The position numbers and the translations under genes are program-made. 64,000 bases of DNA, taken from NCBI RefSeq assembly GCF_002899455.1, contig NZ_PPFB01000001.1, forward strand, positions 5,803,001 through 5,867,000, given 5' to 3'. The DNA is from Streptomyces sp. DH-12. Its GTDB lineage: Bacteria > Actinomycetota > Actinomycetes > Streptomycetales > Streptomycetaceae. The notes beneath the pieces were generated by a model. That model worked only from the letters and a program-made list of their open reading frames with translations, did not search any database and was not told the origin of the DNA. Shown here in pieces: positions 24,146-32,427 of the stretch; the stretch's first letter is position 1, and every line of letters starts with the position of its first letter.

Positions 24146-24919
24146 TCAGAGCCTCCGGGTGGCCAGGGTCAGCCGGTCGCGGGCGTCGAACAGGGCGTCC
24201 TTCACCGTCTGTTCGTGCGCCGGGGTGAGCCGGGCCACCGGGACCGAGCAGCTGATGGCGTCCCGGGCGGGCGTGCGGTACGGAATGGCGACGCCGAAGC
24301 AGCGCAGCCCCAGGGTGTTCTCCTCGCGGTCCACGGCGAACCCCTGCTCCCGCACCTGGTGCAGTTCCTCGATGAGCTTCTCCCGGTCGGTGATGGTGTT
24401 CTCGGTGAGCGCGGGCAGCGTCTCCGGGAGCATCTTGCGCACCTGCTCGTCCGTGCAGGTGCTCAGCAGCGCCTTGCCCAGCGACGTCGAGTGCGCGGGC
24501 AGCCGGCGGCCGACGCGGGTGAAGGGGCGCAGGTAGTGCTGGGACTGACGGGTGGCGAGGTAGACGACGTTGGTGCCGTCGAGACGGGCCAGGTGGATGG
24601 TCTCCGTGGTGTCGTCGGAGAGCCGGTCCAGCGTGGGCCGGGCCGCCGCGACGACCTCGTCGCCGTCGATGTACGAGGTGCCCACGAGCAGGGCCCGCAC
24701 GCCGATGCCGTACCGGGTGCCCGTCGCGTCGGTCTCGACCCAGCCGAGGTCGACGAGTGTGCGCAGCAGCATGTACAGGCTGGACTTGGGGTAGCCGACG
24801 GCCTCCTGGACCGCCGCCAGGGAGTGCATCCCGGGGCGCCCGGCGAAGTATTCGAGCAGTTCAACGGTCCGCACCGCGGACTTGACCTGCGCCCCGCCGC
24901 CCGTCTCGCCAGCCGACAT
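24146..24919 (-). CDS. IclR-family transcriptional regulator
   Basis: A 257-residue IclR protein. The winged helix covers about residues 12-75 (SAVRTVELLEYFAGRPGMHSL, YPKSSLYMLLRTLVDLGW). The effector domain has PAHSTSLGKALLS, ENTITDREKLIEELHQVREQGFAVDREENTLGLRCFGVAI, and the final ISCSVPVARLT. It is divergent from the 2,5-dioxovalerate dehydrogenase gene across a 142-bp gap holding a palindrome, so it most likely controls that gene and perhaps the whole uronate pathway; KdgR-type regulators of pectin use belong to the same family. Ligand unknown. Confidence 0.9.
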   Translation of the reverse strand: MSAGETGGGAQVKSAVRTVELLEYFAGRPGMHSLAAVQEAVGYPKSSLYMLLRTLVDLGWVETDATGTRYGIGVRALLVGTSYIDGDEVVAAARPTLDRLSDDTTETIHLARLDGTNVVYLATRQSQHYLRPFTRVGRRLPAHSTSLGKALLSTCTDEQVRKMLPETLPALTENTITDREKLIEELHQVREQGFAVDREENTLGLRCFGVAIPYRTPARDAISCSVPVARLTPAHEQTVKDALFDARDRLTLATRRL

Positions 24920-24981
24920 CGCCCTTGACCCCTTCGTTCGCCGGGAAATAGTCTCCGAAGCGCATTCACCCACAGAGACAG

Positions 24982-24999
24982 TGTTCAGTATATCGAACA
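24982..24999. promoter_or_regulatory. IclR-type operator palindrome
   Basis: TGTTC (24982-24986), eight A/T-centred bases AGTATATC, then GAACA (24995-24999). It is an 18-bp near-palindrome in the gap between divergent iclR and dehydrogenase genes, the normal place for an IclR operator. A related half-site arrangement occurs before kdgD at 1626-1641. Confidence 0.6.
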
Positions 25000-25061
25000 G
25001 GCGCTGTGGGTGGCGTCCGTACTGCGGCATGGCAAGCGGCATTCAAGTGGAGGGACCCGCG

Positions 25062-26591
25062 GTGGCAGCAGCACCAGTCTGGAGTGTCGACCCCCGAACC
25101 GGGAAGCAGCGTGAACAGGTCGCGGTGGAGGCCACGGCCCAGGAGGTGGACGCCGCCGTCCGGGCCGCCCACGACGCGCGCGAGGCGCTCGCCGACCGCA
25201 CCGTCCGCGCCGCCTTCCTGCGCTCCGCCGCCGACGAGCTGGAAGCCGCCCGCGACCGGCTCGTCGAGGCCGCCGACGCCGAGACGGCGCTCGGCCCGGT
25301 CCGGCTCACCGGTGAACTCGCCCGCACCTGCTACCAGCTGCGCGCCTTCGCCGGCATCGTCGAGGAGGGCGCCTTCCTCGACGTCGTCATCGACCACCCC
25401 GACGACACCGCCACCCCGCCCGTCCCCGACCTGCGCCGCTACCGGATCCCACTGGGCGTCGTCGCCGTGTACTCGGCGTCCAACTTCCCGTTCGCCTTCT
25501 CCGTGGCAGGCGGCGACACCGCGAGCGCGCTGGCGGCCGGCTGCCCCGTCGTCGTCAAGGCCCACCCCGACCACCCCGCCCTGTCGGAGCTGGTCGCCAA
25601 GGTGATCCGGCGGGCCGCCGCCCGGCACGCGGTGCCCGACGGGGTGCTCGGCCTGGTGCACGGCTTCGACGCCGGTGTCGAGCTGATCCGGCACCCGCTG
25701 GTCGCGGCGGCCGGTTTCACCGGCTCCGTCCGCGGCGGTCGCGCCCTCTTCGACGAGGCCGCCGCCCGGCCCGTGCCCATCCCGTTCCACGGCGAACTCG
25801 GCTCGCTGAACCCGGTCGTGGTCACCGAGGCCGCCGCCGCCGAACGCGGCGAGACGATCGGCGCCGGACTGGCCGGCTCGATGACGCTCGGCGTCGGCCA
25901 GTTCTGCGTGAAGCCCGGCCTGGTCCTCGCCCCCGCCTCCGCGGCCGGCGACGCGCTGCTGAAGTCACTGACGGACGCGGTCAGCGACACCGACCCCGGG
26001 GTCCTGCTCGACCACCGCATGCGCGACAACTTCCTCGCCGGGGTCACCGAGCGCGCCCAGCTCCCCGACGTGGAGTCCCCGGTGACCGCGGGCGCGGGCG
26101 GCGATCACACCGTCAGCGCCGGCTTCCTCACCGTCCCGGCCGAGCGGCTGACCCGCGAGGGCGAGCACGACCTGCTGCTGGAGGAGTGCTTCGGACCGGT
26201 CACCGTGGTGGCCCGCTACACGGACGAGACCGAGGTGCGCGCCGTGCTGTCCCGGCTGCCCGGCAACCTCACCGCGACCGTGCACCTGTCCTCGCAGGAG
26301 GCGGCGGGCCAGGGCCGCGGGGCCGAACTGGTGCGGGAACTGACCCCGCTCGCCGGACGCGTCCTGGTGAACGGCTGGCCGACCGGCGTCGCCGTCGCCC
26401 CCGCCCAGCACCACGGCGGCCCCTACCCGGCGACCACCTCCACCTCCACGTCCGTGGGCGGCACCGCCATCGAGCGCTGGCTGCGGCCCGTCGTCTACCA
26501 GGGCGCCCCCGAGGCGCTGCTGCCGCCGGAACTGAAGGACGACAACCCGCTCGGGCTGCCCCGCCGGTTCAACGGCCGCCTGGAGCGCTGA
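25062..26591 (+). CDS. 2,5-dioxovalerate (alpha-ketoglutarate semialdehyde) dehydrogenase
   Basis: A 509-residue aldehyde dehydrogenase. Active-site residues are Asn141 in SASNFPFAF, Lys166 in VVVKAHPDHP, general base Glu245 in FHGELGSLNPV and nucleophile Cys282 in GQFCVKPG. The GELGSLNPV and QFCVKPG blocks and the long C-terminus are characteristic of the NADP-type dioxovalerate dehydrogenases that close oxidative hexuronate and pentose routes. The product, 2-oxoglutarate, enters the citric acid cycle. The GTG at 25062 is chosen for GGAGGG 7 nt upstream; the ATG at 25029 has no such site. The IclR gene is divergent from it. Confidence 0.85.
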   Translation: MAAAPVWSVDPRTGKQREQVAVEATAQEVDAAVRAAHDAREALADRTVRAAFLRSAADELEAARDRLVEAADAETALGPVRLTGELARTCYQLRAFAGIVEEGAFLDVVIDHPDDTATPPVPDLRRYRIPLGVVAVYSASNFPFAFSVAGGDTASALAAGCPVVVKAHPDHPALSELVAKVIRRAAARHAVPDGVLGLVHGFDAGVELIRHPLVAAAGFTGSVRGGRALFDEAAARPVPIPFHGELGSLNPVVVTEAAAAERGETIGAGLAGSMTLGVGQFCVKPGLVLAPASAAGDALLKSLTDAVSDTDPGVLLDHRMRDNFLAGVTERAQLPDVESPVTAGAGGDHTVSAGFLTVPAERLTREGEHDLLLEECFGPVTVVARYTDETEVRAVLSRLPGNLTATVHLSSQEAAGQGRGAELVRELTPLAGRVLVNGWPTGVAVAPAQHHGGPYPATTSTSTSVGGTAIERWLRPVVYQGAPEALLPPELKDDNPLGLPRRFNGRLER

Positions 26592-26597
26592 CCCGGC

Positions 26598-26945
26598 TCA
26601 TCCGCCGGCCGGCTCCAGGCCCGCGACGCGGGCCAGGAGCCGGCCGGCACCCGGTTGTCGCAGTCCAGCCTGGTCAGTGTCCGGCTGACGTACGTCTTCA
26701 CCGTGGCCTCGCTCATGTGCAGCCGGGCCCCGGCGCCCGCGCTGGACGGGCCCTCCCCGAGGAGCGCCGGCACCTCGGGCTCCCGCTCGGTGAGCGCGGA
26801 CAGACGGCGGCGCGCCTCCTCGGCCTCCCGGCCGTCCCGCGCCTCGGCGACGACGTCGATGTCGTCGGCCGAGGTGAGGATCATCCTGGTGCCGGCCCCG
26901 ATGAGCGGCTCGCCGTCGCCCGGGCGGTCGTCCTGGACACCTTCC
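26598..26945 (-). pseudogene. LuxR-type response regulator remnant
   Basis: The translation contains the start of a receiver domain (PLIGAGTRMILTSADDIDVV, AEARDGREAEE) joined directly to a LuxR helix-turn-helix (LSALTEREPEVPALLGEG, ARLHMSEATVKTYVSRTLTR, LDCDNRV). About 70-80 residues of the receiver, including the expected phosphorylated Asp region, are missing. The last 13 residues (LLARVAGLEPAGG) are in a different frame near 26645. Conserved HTH residues are also changed. This is a decayed gene, not a functional one. It lies in the gap after the dehydrogenase gene. Confidence 0.75.
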
Positions 26946-27002
26946 GGGGCCGCTGACCGGACCGGCCGCGCGGCCCTGCGCACCGCCTGGAACAATCCCG
27001 CC

Positions 27003-27611
27003 ATGGACCTCGACCTACCCGAACTCCCCTTCCCGCTGCGGACCTACGGCCCCGACGGCTCCTGGTCCTACGAGGACGGCGCCCTCACCGGCTGGGCCGG
27101 ACCGCGGCAGGACCGCTTCGTGCCGCCCACCGGCGAGTCCCTGGAGTCCGCCGCCGACGCGCCCCGGCTGCTCGGCGCGCCCGAGGGCGACTTCCAGCTC
27201 ATCGCCCGCGTCACGGTCGGCTTCGCCGGCGCCTTCGACGCGGGGGTGCTCTACGTCCACGTCGGCGAGCGCGCCTGGGCCAAGCTCTGCCTGGAGTACT
27301 CCCCGGACGTGCCCACCGTCTGCACGGTCGTCACCCGGGGCCACTCCGACGACGCCAACTCCTTCACCGTGGAGGGCGACACCGTCTGGCTGCGGGTGAG
27401 CCGCACCGGGCGCGCCTTCGCCTTCCACGCCTCCCGCGACGGCGAGCGGTGGACCTTCGTCCGCCTGTTCACCCTCGGTGACGAGAAGGAGACCGGGGCC
27501 GCCCTGGCCGGGTTCGCGACCCAGTCGCCGATGGGGGAGGGCTGCGTGGTGACCTTCGACCGCATCGAGTACCGGCCGTACTGGCCGCCGGACCTGCGCG
27601 ACGGAAGCTGA
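27003..27611 (+). CDS. DUF1349 domain protein
   Basis: A 202-residue cytosolic protein of the DUF1349 family, a concanavalin-like beta-sandwich. Motifs are DGSWSYEDGALTGWAGPRQDRF, GDFQLIARVTVGFAGAFDAGVLYVHVGERAWAKLCLEYSPD, and VWLRVSRTGRAFAFHASRDGERWTFVR. Yeast and bacterial relatives have no proven reaction; a carbohydrate-binding role is often suggested. It is probably leaderless: AACAAT at 26991-26996 lies 6 nt before the ATG and no ribosome site is seen. Confidence 0.85.
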   Translation: MDLDLPELPFPLRTYGPDGSWSYEDGALTGWAGPRQDRFVPPTGESLESAADAPRLLGAPEGDFQLIARVTVGFAGAFDAGVLYVHVGERAWAKLCLEYSPDVPTVCTVVTRGHSDDANSFTVEGDTVWLRVSRTGRAFAFHASRDGERWTFVRLFTLGDEKETGAALAGFATQSPMGEGCVVTFDRIEYRPYWPPDLRDGS

Positions 27612-27650
27612 GCGGGGCCCGTCCCGCGCCGGGGAATGCCGACGACTGCT

Positions 27651-27689
27651 TGAACGTTCATCCGGCTGCGGAGGGAGTCTCCGCAGCCG
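27651..27689. promoter_or_regulatory. Palindrome and hairpin before the DsbA-family gene
   Basis: TGAACGTTCA (27651-27660) is a perfect 10-bp palindrome suited to a small dimeric repressor. Immediately after it, CGGCTGCGGAG (27663-27673) and CTCCGCAGCCG (27679-27689) form an 11-bp stem with a 5-nt loop, about 25 nt before the next start codon. The stem could end the DUF1349 transcript or structure the leader of the next gene. Confidence 0.5.
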
Positions 27690-27713
27690 CACGACCCTGG
27701 AGAGAGCCGGCCC

Positions 27714-28430
27714 ATGCGCGTCGAGATCTGGAGCGACATCGCCTGCCCCTGGTGCTATGTCGGAAAGGCCCGTTTCGAGAGGGCGCTGGCATCCTTCCCG
27801 CATCGTGACGGGGTCGAGGTGGTGCACCGCTCCTTCGAGCTGGACCCGGGCCGCGCCAAGGACGACATCGAGCCCGTCCTCACGATGCTCACCAAGAAGT
27901 ACGGCATGAGCCAGGCGCAGGCCGAGGCGGGCGAGGACAACCTGGGCGCCCAGGCCGCCGCCGAGGGCCTGCCCTACCGCACCCGGGGCCGCGACCACGG
28001 CGGCACCTTCGACATGCACCGCCTGCTGCACCTCGCCCGCGAGCACGGCCGCCAGGAGGAGCTGCTCGACCTGCTCTACCGGGCCAACTTCGCCGAGGAG
28101 CGCTCCCTGTTCGGCGACGACGAGCGGCTCGTCGAACTCGCCGGCGCCGCCGGCCTCGACACCGGCGCCGCCCGCCGGGTGCTCGCCGACCCGGAGGCGT
28201 ACGCCGCCGAGGTGCGCGCCGACGAGCAGGACGCCGCGCGGCTCGGCGCGCGCGGGGTGCCGTTCTTCGTGCTCGACCGGAAGTACGGCGTCTCCGGCGC
28301 CCAGCCCGTCGAGGTCTTCACCCGGGCGCTCGCCCAGGCCTGGGGCGAGCGCGCGCCGCTGACCCTCGTCGACGGCGGCACGGACGCCGAGGCCTGCGGC
28401 CCGGACGGGTGCGCGGTGCCCCAGCGGTAG
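27714..28430 (+). CDS. DsbA-family oxidoreductase, FrnE-like
   Basis: A 238-residue thioredoxin-fold protein without signal peptide. The CPWC active site is at residues 11-14 (SDIACPWCYVGK), the helical insert follows (about 60-150), and the cis-proline region is GVPFFVLDRKYGVSGAQPVEVF (about 178-199). FrnE-like members work as cytosolic disulphide isomerases or polyketide-related oxidoreductases. A C-terminal pair of cysteines (EACGPDGCAV) is extra. The gene stands alone with its own promoter region. Confidence 0.88.
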   Translation: MRVEIWSDIACPWCYVGKARFERALASFPHRDGVEVVHRSFELDPGRAKDDIEPVLTMLTKKYGMSQAQAEAGEDNLGAQAAAEGLPYRTRGRDHGGTFDMHRLLHLAREHGRQEELLDLLYRANFAEERSLFGDDERLVELAGAAGLDTGAARRVLADPEAYAAEVRADEQDAARLGARGVPFFVLDRKYGVSGAQPVEVFTRALAQAWGERAPLTLVDGGTDAEACGPDGCAVPQR

Positions 28431-28526
28431 AACGCGCAGGCCGAGGCGTACCTATAAGCACTCCTTAGCGGTACCGCGCAGAAATATGCCATGGACGGGG
28501 AGATGACGGGGCCGCAGAGTGGTCCC

Positions 28527-29579
28527 ATGGAGACCTTCGAGAGCCTCGTCCGCGCCGAGTTCACCCCGAAGAACACCTACCTGGACACCGCGAGCAGCGC
28601 CCTGCTGCCCGCCCGTGCCGTGGCCGCGCTCGACGCGGCCGCGCGGCTGCGCGCGGAGGGGAGACCGCTCGCCCCGTTGTTCGCCGACGTCGAGGCCTGC
28701 CGCGCCGCCTACGCCCGGATCGCGGGCGTGCCCGTCGAACGGGTGGCGGCCGGGGCGACCGTCGCCCTGTACTCCTCGCTGGTCGCCGCCTCCCTGCCGC
28801 CGGGCGCCGAGGTCCTCACCGCGGAGGACGACTTCACCTCCGTGCTCAACCCCTTCCACGCGCGCGGCGACCTCACGGTGCGGGCCGCGCCGCTGGACGG
28901 GCTGGCCGACGCCGTGCGGCCGGGCACCGCGCTGGTCGCGGTCAGCGCCGCGCAGTCCGCCGACGGCCGGATCGCGGACCTGCCCGCGCTGCGCGAGGCG
29001 GCCCGCTCCCACGGGGCGCGCACCTACGTCGACTTCTCCCAGGCGGCGGGCTGGCTGCCGGTGGAGGCCGGCGCGTACGACTACAGCGTCTCCATCGCCT
29101 TCAAGTGGCTGCTGGGCCCGCACGGCGCGGCCTTCCTGGTCGTCCCCGAGGACTTCGGGGACCTCGTCCCGGTGCAGGCCGGCTGGCGCGCGGGGGAGGC
29201 CCCGTGGGGCAGCTGCTACGGCCCGCTCACCGAACTCGCCCGCTCCGCGCGGCGGTTCGACACCACACCCGCGCTGTTCAGCTACGCGGGGCTGCGGGCG
29301 TCCCTCACGCTCGTCGAGGAGATCGGCGTGGACGCCGTCCGCGCCCACGACCTCGCCCTCGCCGACCGGTTCCGCGCGGGACTCGCCGAGCTGGGGCACG
29401 GGCCCGTGCCCGCGCCCGGCTCGCCCATCGTGTCCGTGCCGGGGCTGGGGCGGCTGCAGCCGGAGCTGGCCGAGGCGGGCATCCAGGTGTCGAACCGCGC
29501 GGGCCACCTGCGGGCGTCCTTCCACCTGTACAACACGGCCGCCGACGTGGACCGGCTGCTCGACGCGCTGTCCGGCTGA
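28527..29579 (+). CDS. Class V aminotransferase-family PLP enzyme
   Basis: A 350-residue fold-type I PLP enzyme of the class V (cysteine desulphurase/aminotransferase) group. Motifs are TYLDTASSALLPARAV (about 14-29), SAAQSADGRIADLPAL (about 141-156), YVDFSQAAGWLP with the cofactor Asp, and FKWLLGPHG, whose Lys should bind PLP. The C-terminus RAGHLRASFHLYNTAADVDRLL is usual for this family. Substrate unknown. The start is uncertain: in-frame ATG codons at 28491, 28503 and 28527 all lack a good ribosome site; METFESLV is the most conserved-looking opening. Confidence 0.8.
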   Translation: METFESLVRAEFTPKNTYLDTASSALLPARAVAALDAAARLRAEGRPLAPLFADVEACRAAYARIAGVPVERVAAGATVALYSSLVAASLPPGAEVLTAEDDFTSVLNPFHARGDLTVRAAPLDGLADAVRPGTALVAVSAAQSADGRIADLPALREAARSHGARTYVDFSQAAGWLPVEAGAYDYSVSIAFKWLLGPHGAAFLVVPEDFGDLVPVQAGWRAGEAPWGSCYGPLTELARSARRFDTTPALFSYAGLRASLTLVEEIGVDAVRAHDLALADRFRAGLAELGHGPVPAPGSPIVSVPGLGRLQPELAEAGIQVSNRAGHLRASFHLYNTAADVDRLLDALSG

Positions 29580-29589
29580 GCGCACGGCA

Positions 29590-29634
29590 GCGGGCCGGCG
29601 CCTCCTTGTCCCACACGAGGAGGCGCCGGCCCGC
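29590..29634. terminator. Strong bidirectional terminator
   Basis: GCGGGCCGGCGCCTCC (29590-29605) and its exact complement (29619-29634) make a 16-bp perfect stem with a 13-nt loop, between the ends of the aminotransferase (+) and ectD (-). Confidence 0.85.
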
Positions 29635-29685
29635 GGTCGGTGAGGCGGTGCGCACATCACCGCCGTGTGTTCCTGCTTCACCGGG

Positions 29686-29783
29686 GTGAAGTCCCGCGCC
29701 CCGGTGCTGTGTTCACCGGGGGCGACCCCCGGACCCCCGGCCGGGGGGTGGTTCACCGGACGGGAGTGAAGTCCCGCGCCCCG
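29686..29783. repeat. Duplicated 3' end of ectD
   Basis: GTGAAGTCCCGCGCCCCG occurs at 29686-29703 and again at 29766-29783, 80 bp apart. The second copy encodes the last residues of EctD (GARDFTPV). The first lies beyond the stop and would encode the same peptide. A 14-bp palindrome CCCCCGGCCGGGGG at 29734-29747 lies between the copies. Confidence 0.75.
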
Positions 29784-30649
29784 ATGAACTCGGGGCGGCG
29801 GACCGGGGCGGCGAAGGGCTCGACCGCCGTGTTCTCGACGCTGTTGAACACGATGAACACGTTGCTGCGCGGGTACGGCGTGATGTTGTCGCCGGAGCCG
29901 TGCATGCAGTTGCAGTCGAACCACGTCGCCGAACCGGGCCTGCCGGTGAACAGCTTGATGCCGTACTCCGACGCCATCTTGGTCAGCGCCTCGTCGGACG
30001 GCGTCCCCGCGTCCTGCATCTGCAGGGACTTCTTGTAGTTGTCCTTCGGCGTGGCGCCGGCGCAGCCGAGGAACGTCTTGTGCGACCCTGGCATGATCAT
30101 CAGACCGCCGTTGGTGTCGTAGTTCTCGGTGAGCGCGATCGAGACCGAGATGGTGCGCATGTTCGGCAGACCGTCCTCGGCGTGCCAGGTCTCGAAGTCC
30201 GAGTGCCAGTAGAAGCCGCTGGCGCCGAAGCCGGGCTTGACGTTGATCCGCGACTGGTGGACGTACACGTCCGAGCCGAGGATCTGCCGGGCCCGCCCGA
30301 CGACCCGCTCGTCGCGCACCAGGTTCGCGAACACCTCGCTGATCTTGTGCACCTCGAAGACCGAGCGGATCTCCTTGGACTTCGGCTCGACGATCGAGCG
30401 CTCGTCCGCGCGGATCTCCGGGTCGTCGACCAGCCGCTCCAGCTCGCGGTGGTAGACCTCGACCTCGTCCGGGCCGATCAGCTGGTCGACGGCCAGGAAG
30501 CCGTCGCGGTCGAGCGCCTGGAGGTCAGCCGCGGAGACGGGACCGGGAGTGTCCGGGGAGCCCCAGACGACCGGGTCCTTGCGAGGGGTGACCACCTCGG
30601 TGGCACCGCGGGTCGGGTAGAGATCGGTGACGTGCGTGGTCGTGGTCAC
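29753..30649 (-). CDS. ectD: Ectoine hydroxylase
   Basis: A 298-residue Fe(II)/2-oxoglutarate dioxygenase that converts ectoine to 5-hydroxyectoine. The iron ligands are His149 and Asp151 in FYWHSDFETWH and His250 in CNCMHGSGDN. The signature FYWHSDFETWHAEDG is diagnostic of EctD. Length is normal for the family. It is the last gene of ectABCD, 6 bp after ectC, and is followed by hairpins and a duplicated 3' tail. Cytosolic; its product is a thermo- and osmoprotectant. Confidence 0.97.
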   Translation of the reverse strand: MTTTTHVTDLYPTRGATEVVTPRKDPVVWGSPDTPGPVSAADLQALDRDGFLAVDQLIGPDEVEVYHRELERLVDDPEIRADERSIVEPKSKEIRSVFEVHKISEVFANLVRDERVVGRARQILGSDVYVHQSRINVKPGFGASGFYWHSDFETWHAEDGLPNMRTISVSIALTENYDTNGGLMIMPGSHKTFLGCAGATPKDNYKKSLQMQDAGTPSDEALTKMASEYGIKLFTGRPGSATWFDCNCMHGSGDNITPYPRSNVFIVFNSVENTAVEPFAAPVRRPEFIGARDFTPVR

Positions 30650-30655
30650 GGTGAC

Positions 30656-31054
30656 TCACACCTCCTCGGTGAGCAGCGGATAGACGCCGTTCTCGTCGTG
30701 GTCCTCCCGTCCGGTCACGGGCGGGTTGAAGACACAGATGCAGTGGAAGTCCTCCTTGACCTTGAGCGTGTGCCGCTCGTGGCCGTCGAGGAGGTACATG
30801 GTGCCGGGAGTGATGTGGTAGGTCTTCCCGGTCTCACGGTCGGTCAGTTCGGCGTCGCCCTTGGTGCAGACGACCGCCTCGATGTGGTTCGCGTACCACA
30901 TGTCCGTTTCCGTGCCCGCGTACAGAATCGTCTCGTGCAGGGAGAAGCCGACCTTCTCCTTGGCGAGGACGATGCGCTTGCTCTCCCACGTGCCGGACGC
31001 CGATTTCACGTGCCGGTCGGTGCCTTCGATCTCCTTGAACGAACGGACGATCAC
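30656..31054 (-). CDS. ectC: Ectoine synthase
   Basis: A 132-residue cupin that cyclises N-gamma-acetyl-diaminobutyrate to ectoine. It begins MIVRSFKEIEGTDRHVKS, has the metal and substrate region ETDMWYANHIEAVVCTKGDAELTD (Glu59 region), ITPGTMYLLDGHERHTLK and ends with FNPPVTGREDHDENGVYP, all standard for EctC. It is the third gene of the operon, 33 bp after ectB. Confidence 0.97.
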   Translation of the reverse strand: MIVRSFKEIEGTDRHVKSASGTWESKRIVLAKEKVGFSLHETILYAGTETDMWYANHIEAVVCTKGDAELTDRETGKTYHITPGTMYLLDGHERHTLKVKEDFHCICVFNPPVTGREDHDENGVYPLLTEEV

Positions 31055-31087
31055 GGTGTTGCGATGCCTCCTCGGCTGGGGTGTGTG

Positions 31088-32359
31088 TCAGGCGGTCTCC
31101 CGGACGGCGCGGGCGAGGACGGTGAGGCCCTCGTCCAGCTCGTCCGGGGTGATGGTCAGGGCGGGGAGCAGCTTGACGACCTCGCCCTCCGGGCCGGACG
31201 TCTCGATCAGCAGCCCGAGCTCGAAGGCCCGCTTGGCGACCCGGCCCGCGCGCTCCTTGTCGTGGAACTCCAGGCCCCACACCAGGCCGCGGCCGCGGTA
31301 CTCCTTGACGTCGGCGAGGTTCTCCTCGGTGATGGCGATCATCGCCTGCTCCACCTGCTCGCCGCGCCCCCGGGTCTGCTTCTCCATCGCGGAGCCGTCC
31401 GCCCAGTACGCCTCCAGGGCGGCGGTGGCCGTCACGAACGCGGGGTTGTTGCCGCGGAACGTGCCGTTGTGCTCGCCCGGCTCCCAGACGTCCAGCTCCG
31501 GCTTGAACAGGGTGAGCGCCATGGGCAGCCCGTAGCCGCTGATCGACTTGGAGACGGTGACGATGTCCGGCGTGATGCCCGCCTCCTCGAAGGAGAAGAA
31601 CGCGCCGGTGCGGCCGCAGCCCATCTGGATGTCGTCGACGATGAGCAGCATGTCCTGGCGTTCGCACAGGTCGGCCAGCGCGCGCAGCCACTCGGGCCGC
31701 GCCACGTTGATGCCGCCCTCGCCCTGCACGGTCTCGACGATCACCGCGGCCGGCTTGTTGAGGCCCGAGCCCTGGTCCTCCAGGAGCCGCTCGAACCACA
31801 GGAAGTCCGGGACCTGGCCGTCGAAGTAGTTGTCGAACGGCATCGGCGTGCCGTGCACCAGTGGGACGCCCGCGCCGGCCCGCTTGAAGGCGTTGCCGGT
31901 CACGGCGAGCGAGCCCAGCGACATGCCGTGGAAGGCGTTGGTGAACGACACGATGGCCTCGCGGCCCTTCACCTTCCGCGCCAGTTTCAGCGCGGACTCC
32001 ACGGCGTTGGTGCCTGTCGGGCCCGGGAACATGACCTTGTACGGCAGGTCGCGGGGGCGCAGGATCGCGTTCTGGAAGGTCTCCAGGAACGCGCGTTTGG
32101 CCGTCGTCGACATGTCGAGACCGTGGGTGACGCCGTCCCGCTCCAGGTAGTCGATGAGCGCGCGTTTCAGGACGGGGTTGTTGTGGCCGTAGTTGAGTGA
32201 GCCGGCTCCGGCGAAGAAGTCGAGGTACTCGTGGCCGTCCTCGTCGTACATGCGGCTGCCGTGCGCACGGTCGAAGACGGTGGGCCAGCCGCGGCAGTAG
32301 CTGCGCACCTCGGACTCGAGGGTCTCGAAGACGCTGAGGTCGGGCTGGGTGATGGTCAC
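31088..32359 (-). CDS. ectB: Diaminobutyrate-2-oxoglutarate transaminase
   Basis: A 423-residue class III aminotransferase making L-2,4-diaminobutyrate from aspartate semialdehyde with glutamate as donor. Motifs are FFAGAGSLNYGHNNP, PGPTGTNAVESALKLARK, the cofactor aspartate in LLIVDDIQMGCGRTG and PLP-Lys271 in TVSKSISGYG. Length and motif set match EctB rather than the siderophore DABA transaminases. It lies 68 bp after ectA. Confidence 0.96.
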   Translation of the reverse strand: MTITQPDLSVFETLESEVRSYCRGWPTVFDRAHGSRMYDEDGHEYLDFFAGAGSLNYGHNNPVLKRALIDYLERDGVTHGLDMSTTAKRAFLETFQNAILRPRDLPYKVMFPGPTGTNAVESALKLARKVKGREAIVSFTNAFHGMSLGSLAVTGNAFKRAGAGVPLVHGTPMPFDNYFDGQVPDFLWFERLLEDQGSGLNKPAAVIVETVQGEGGINVARPEWLRALADLCERQDMLLIVDDIQMGCGRTGAFFSFEEAGITPDIVTVSKSISGYGLPMALTLFKPELDVWEPGEHNGTFRGNNPAFVTATAALEAYWADGSAMEKQTRGRGEQVEQAMIAITEENLADVKEYRGRGLVWGLEFHDKERAGRVAKRAFELGLLIETSGPEGEVVKLLPALTITPDELDEGLTVLARAVRETA

Positions 32360-32427
32360 GACGAATCGCTCCTCGGTGGCGTGGGAAGTCAGAGGGAGTC
32401 GGAAGATCGGGGGGGCGGGCCGGCCCG

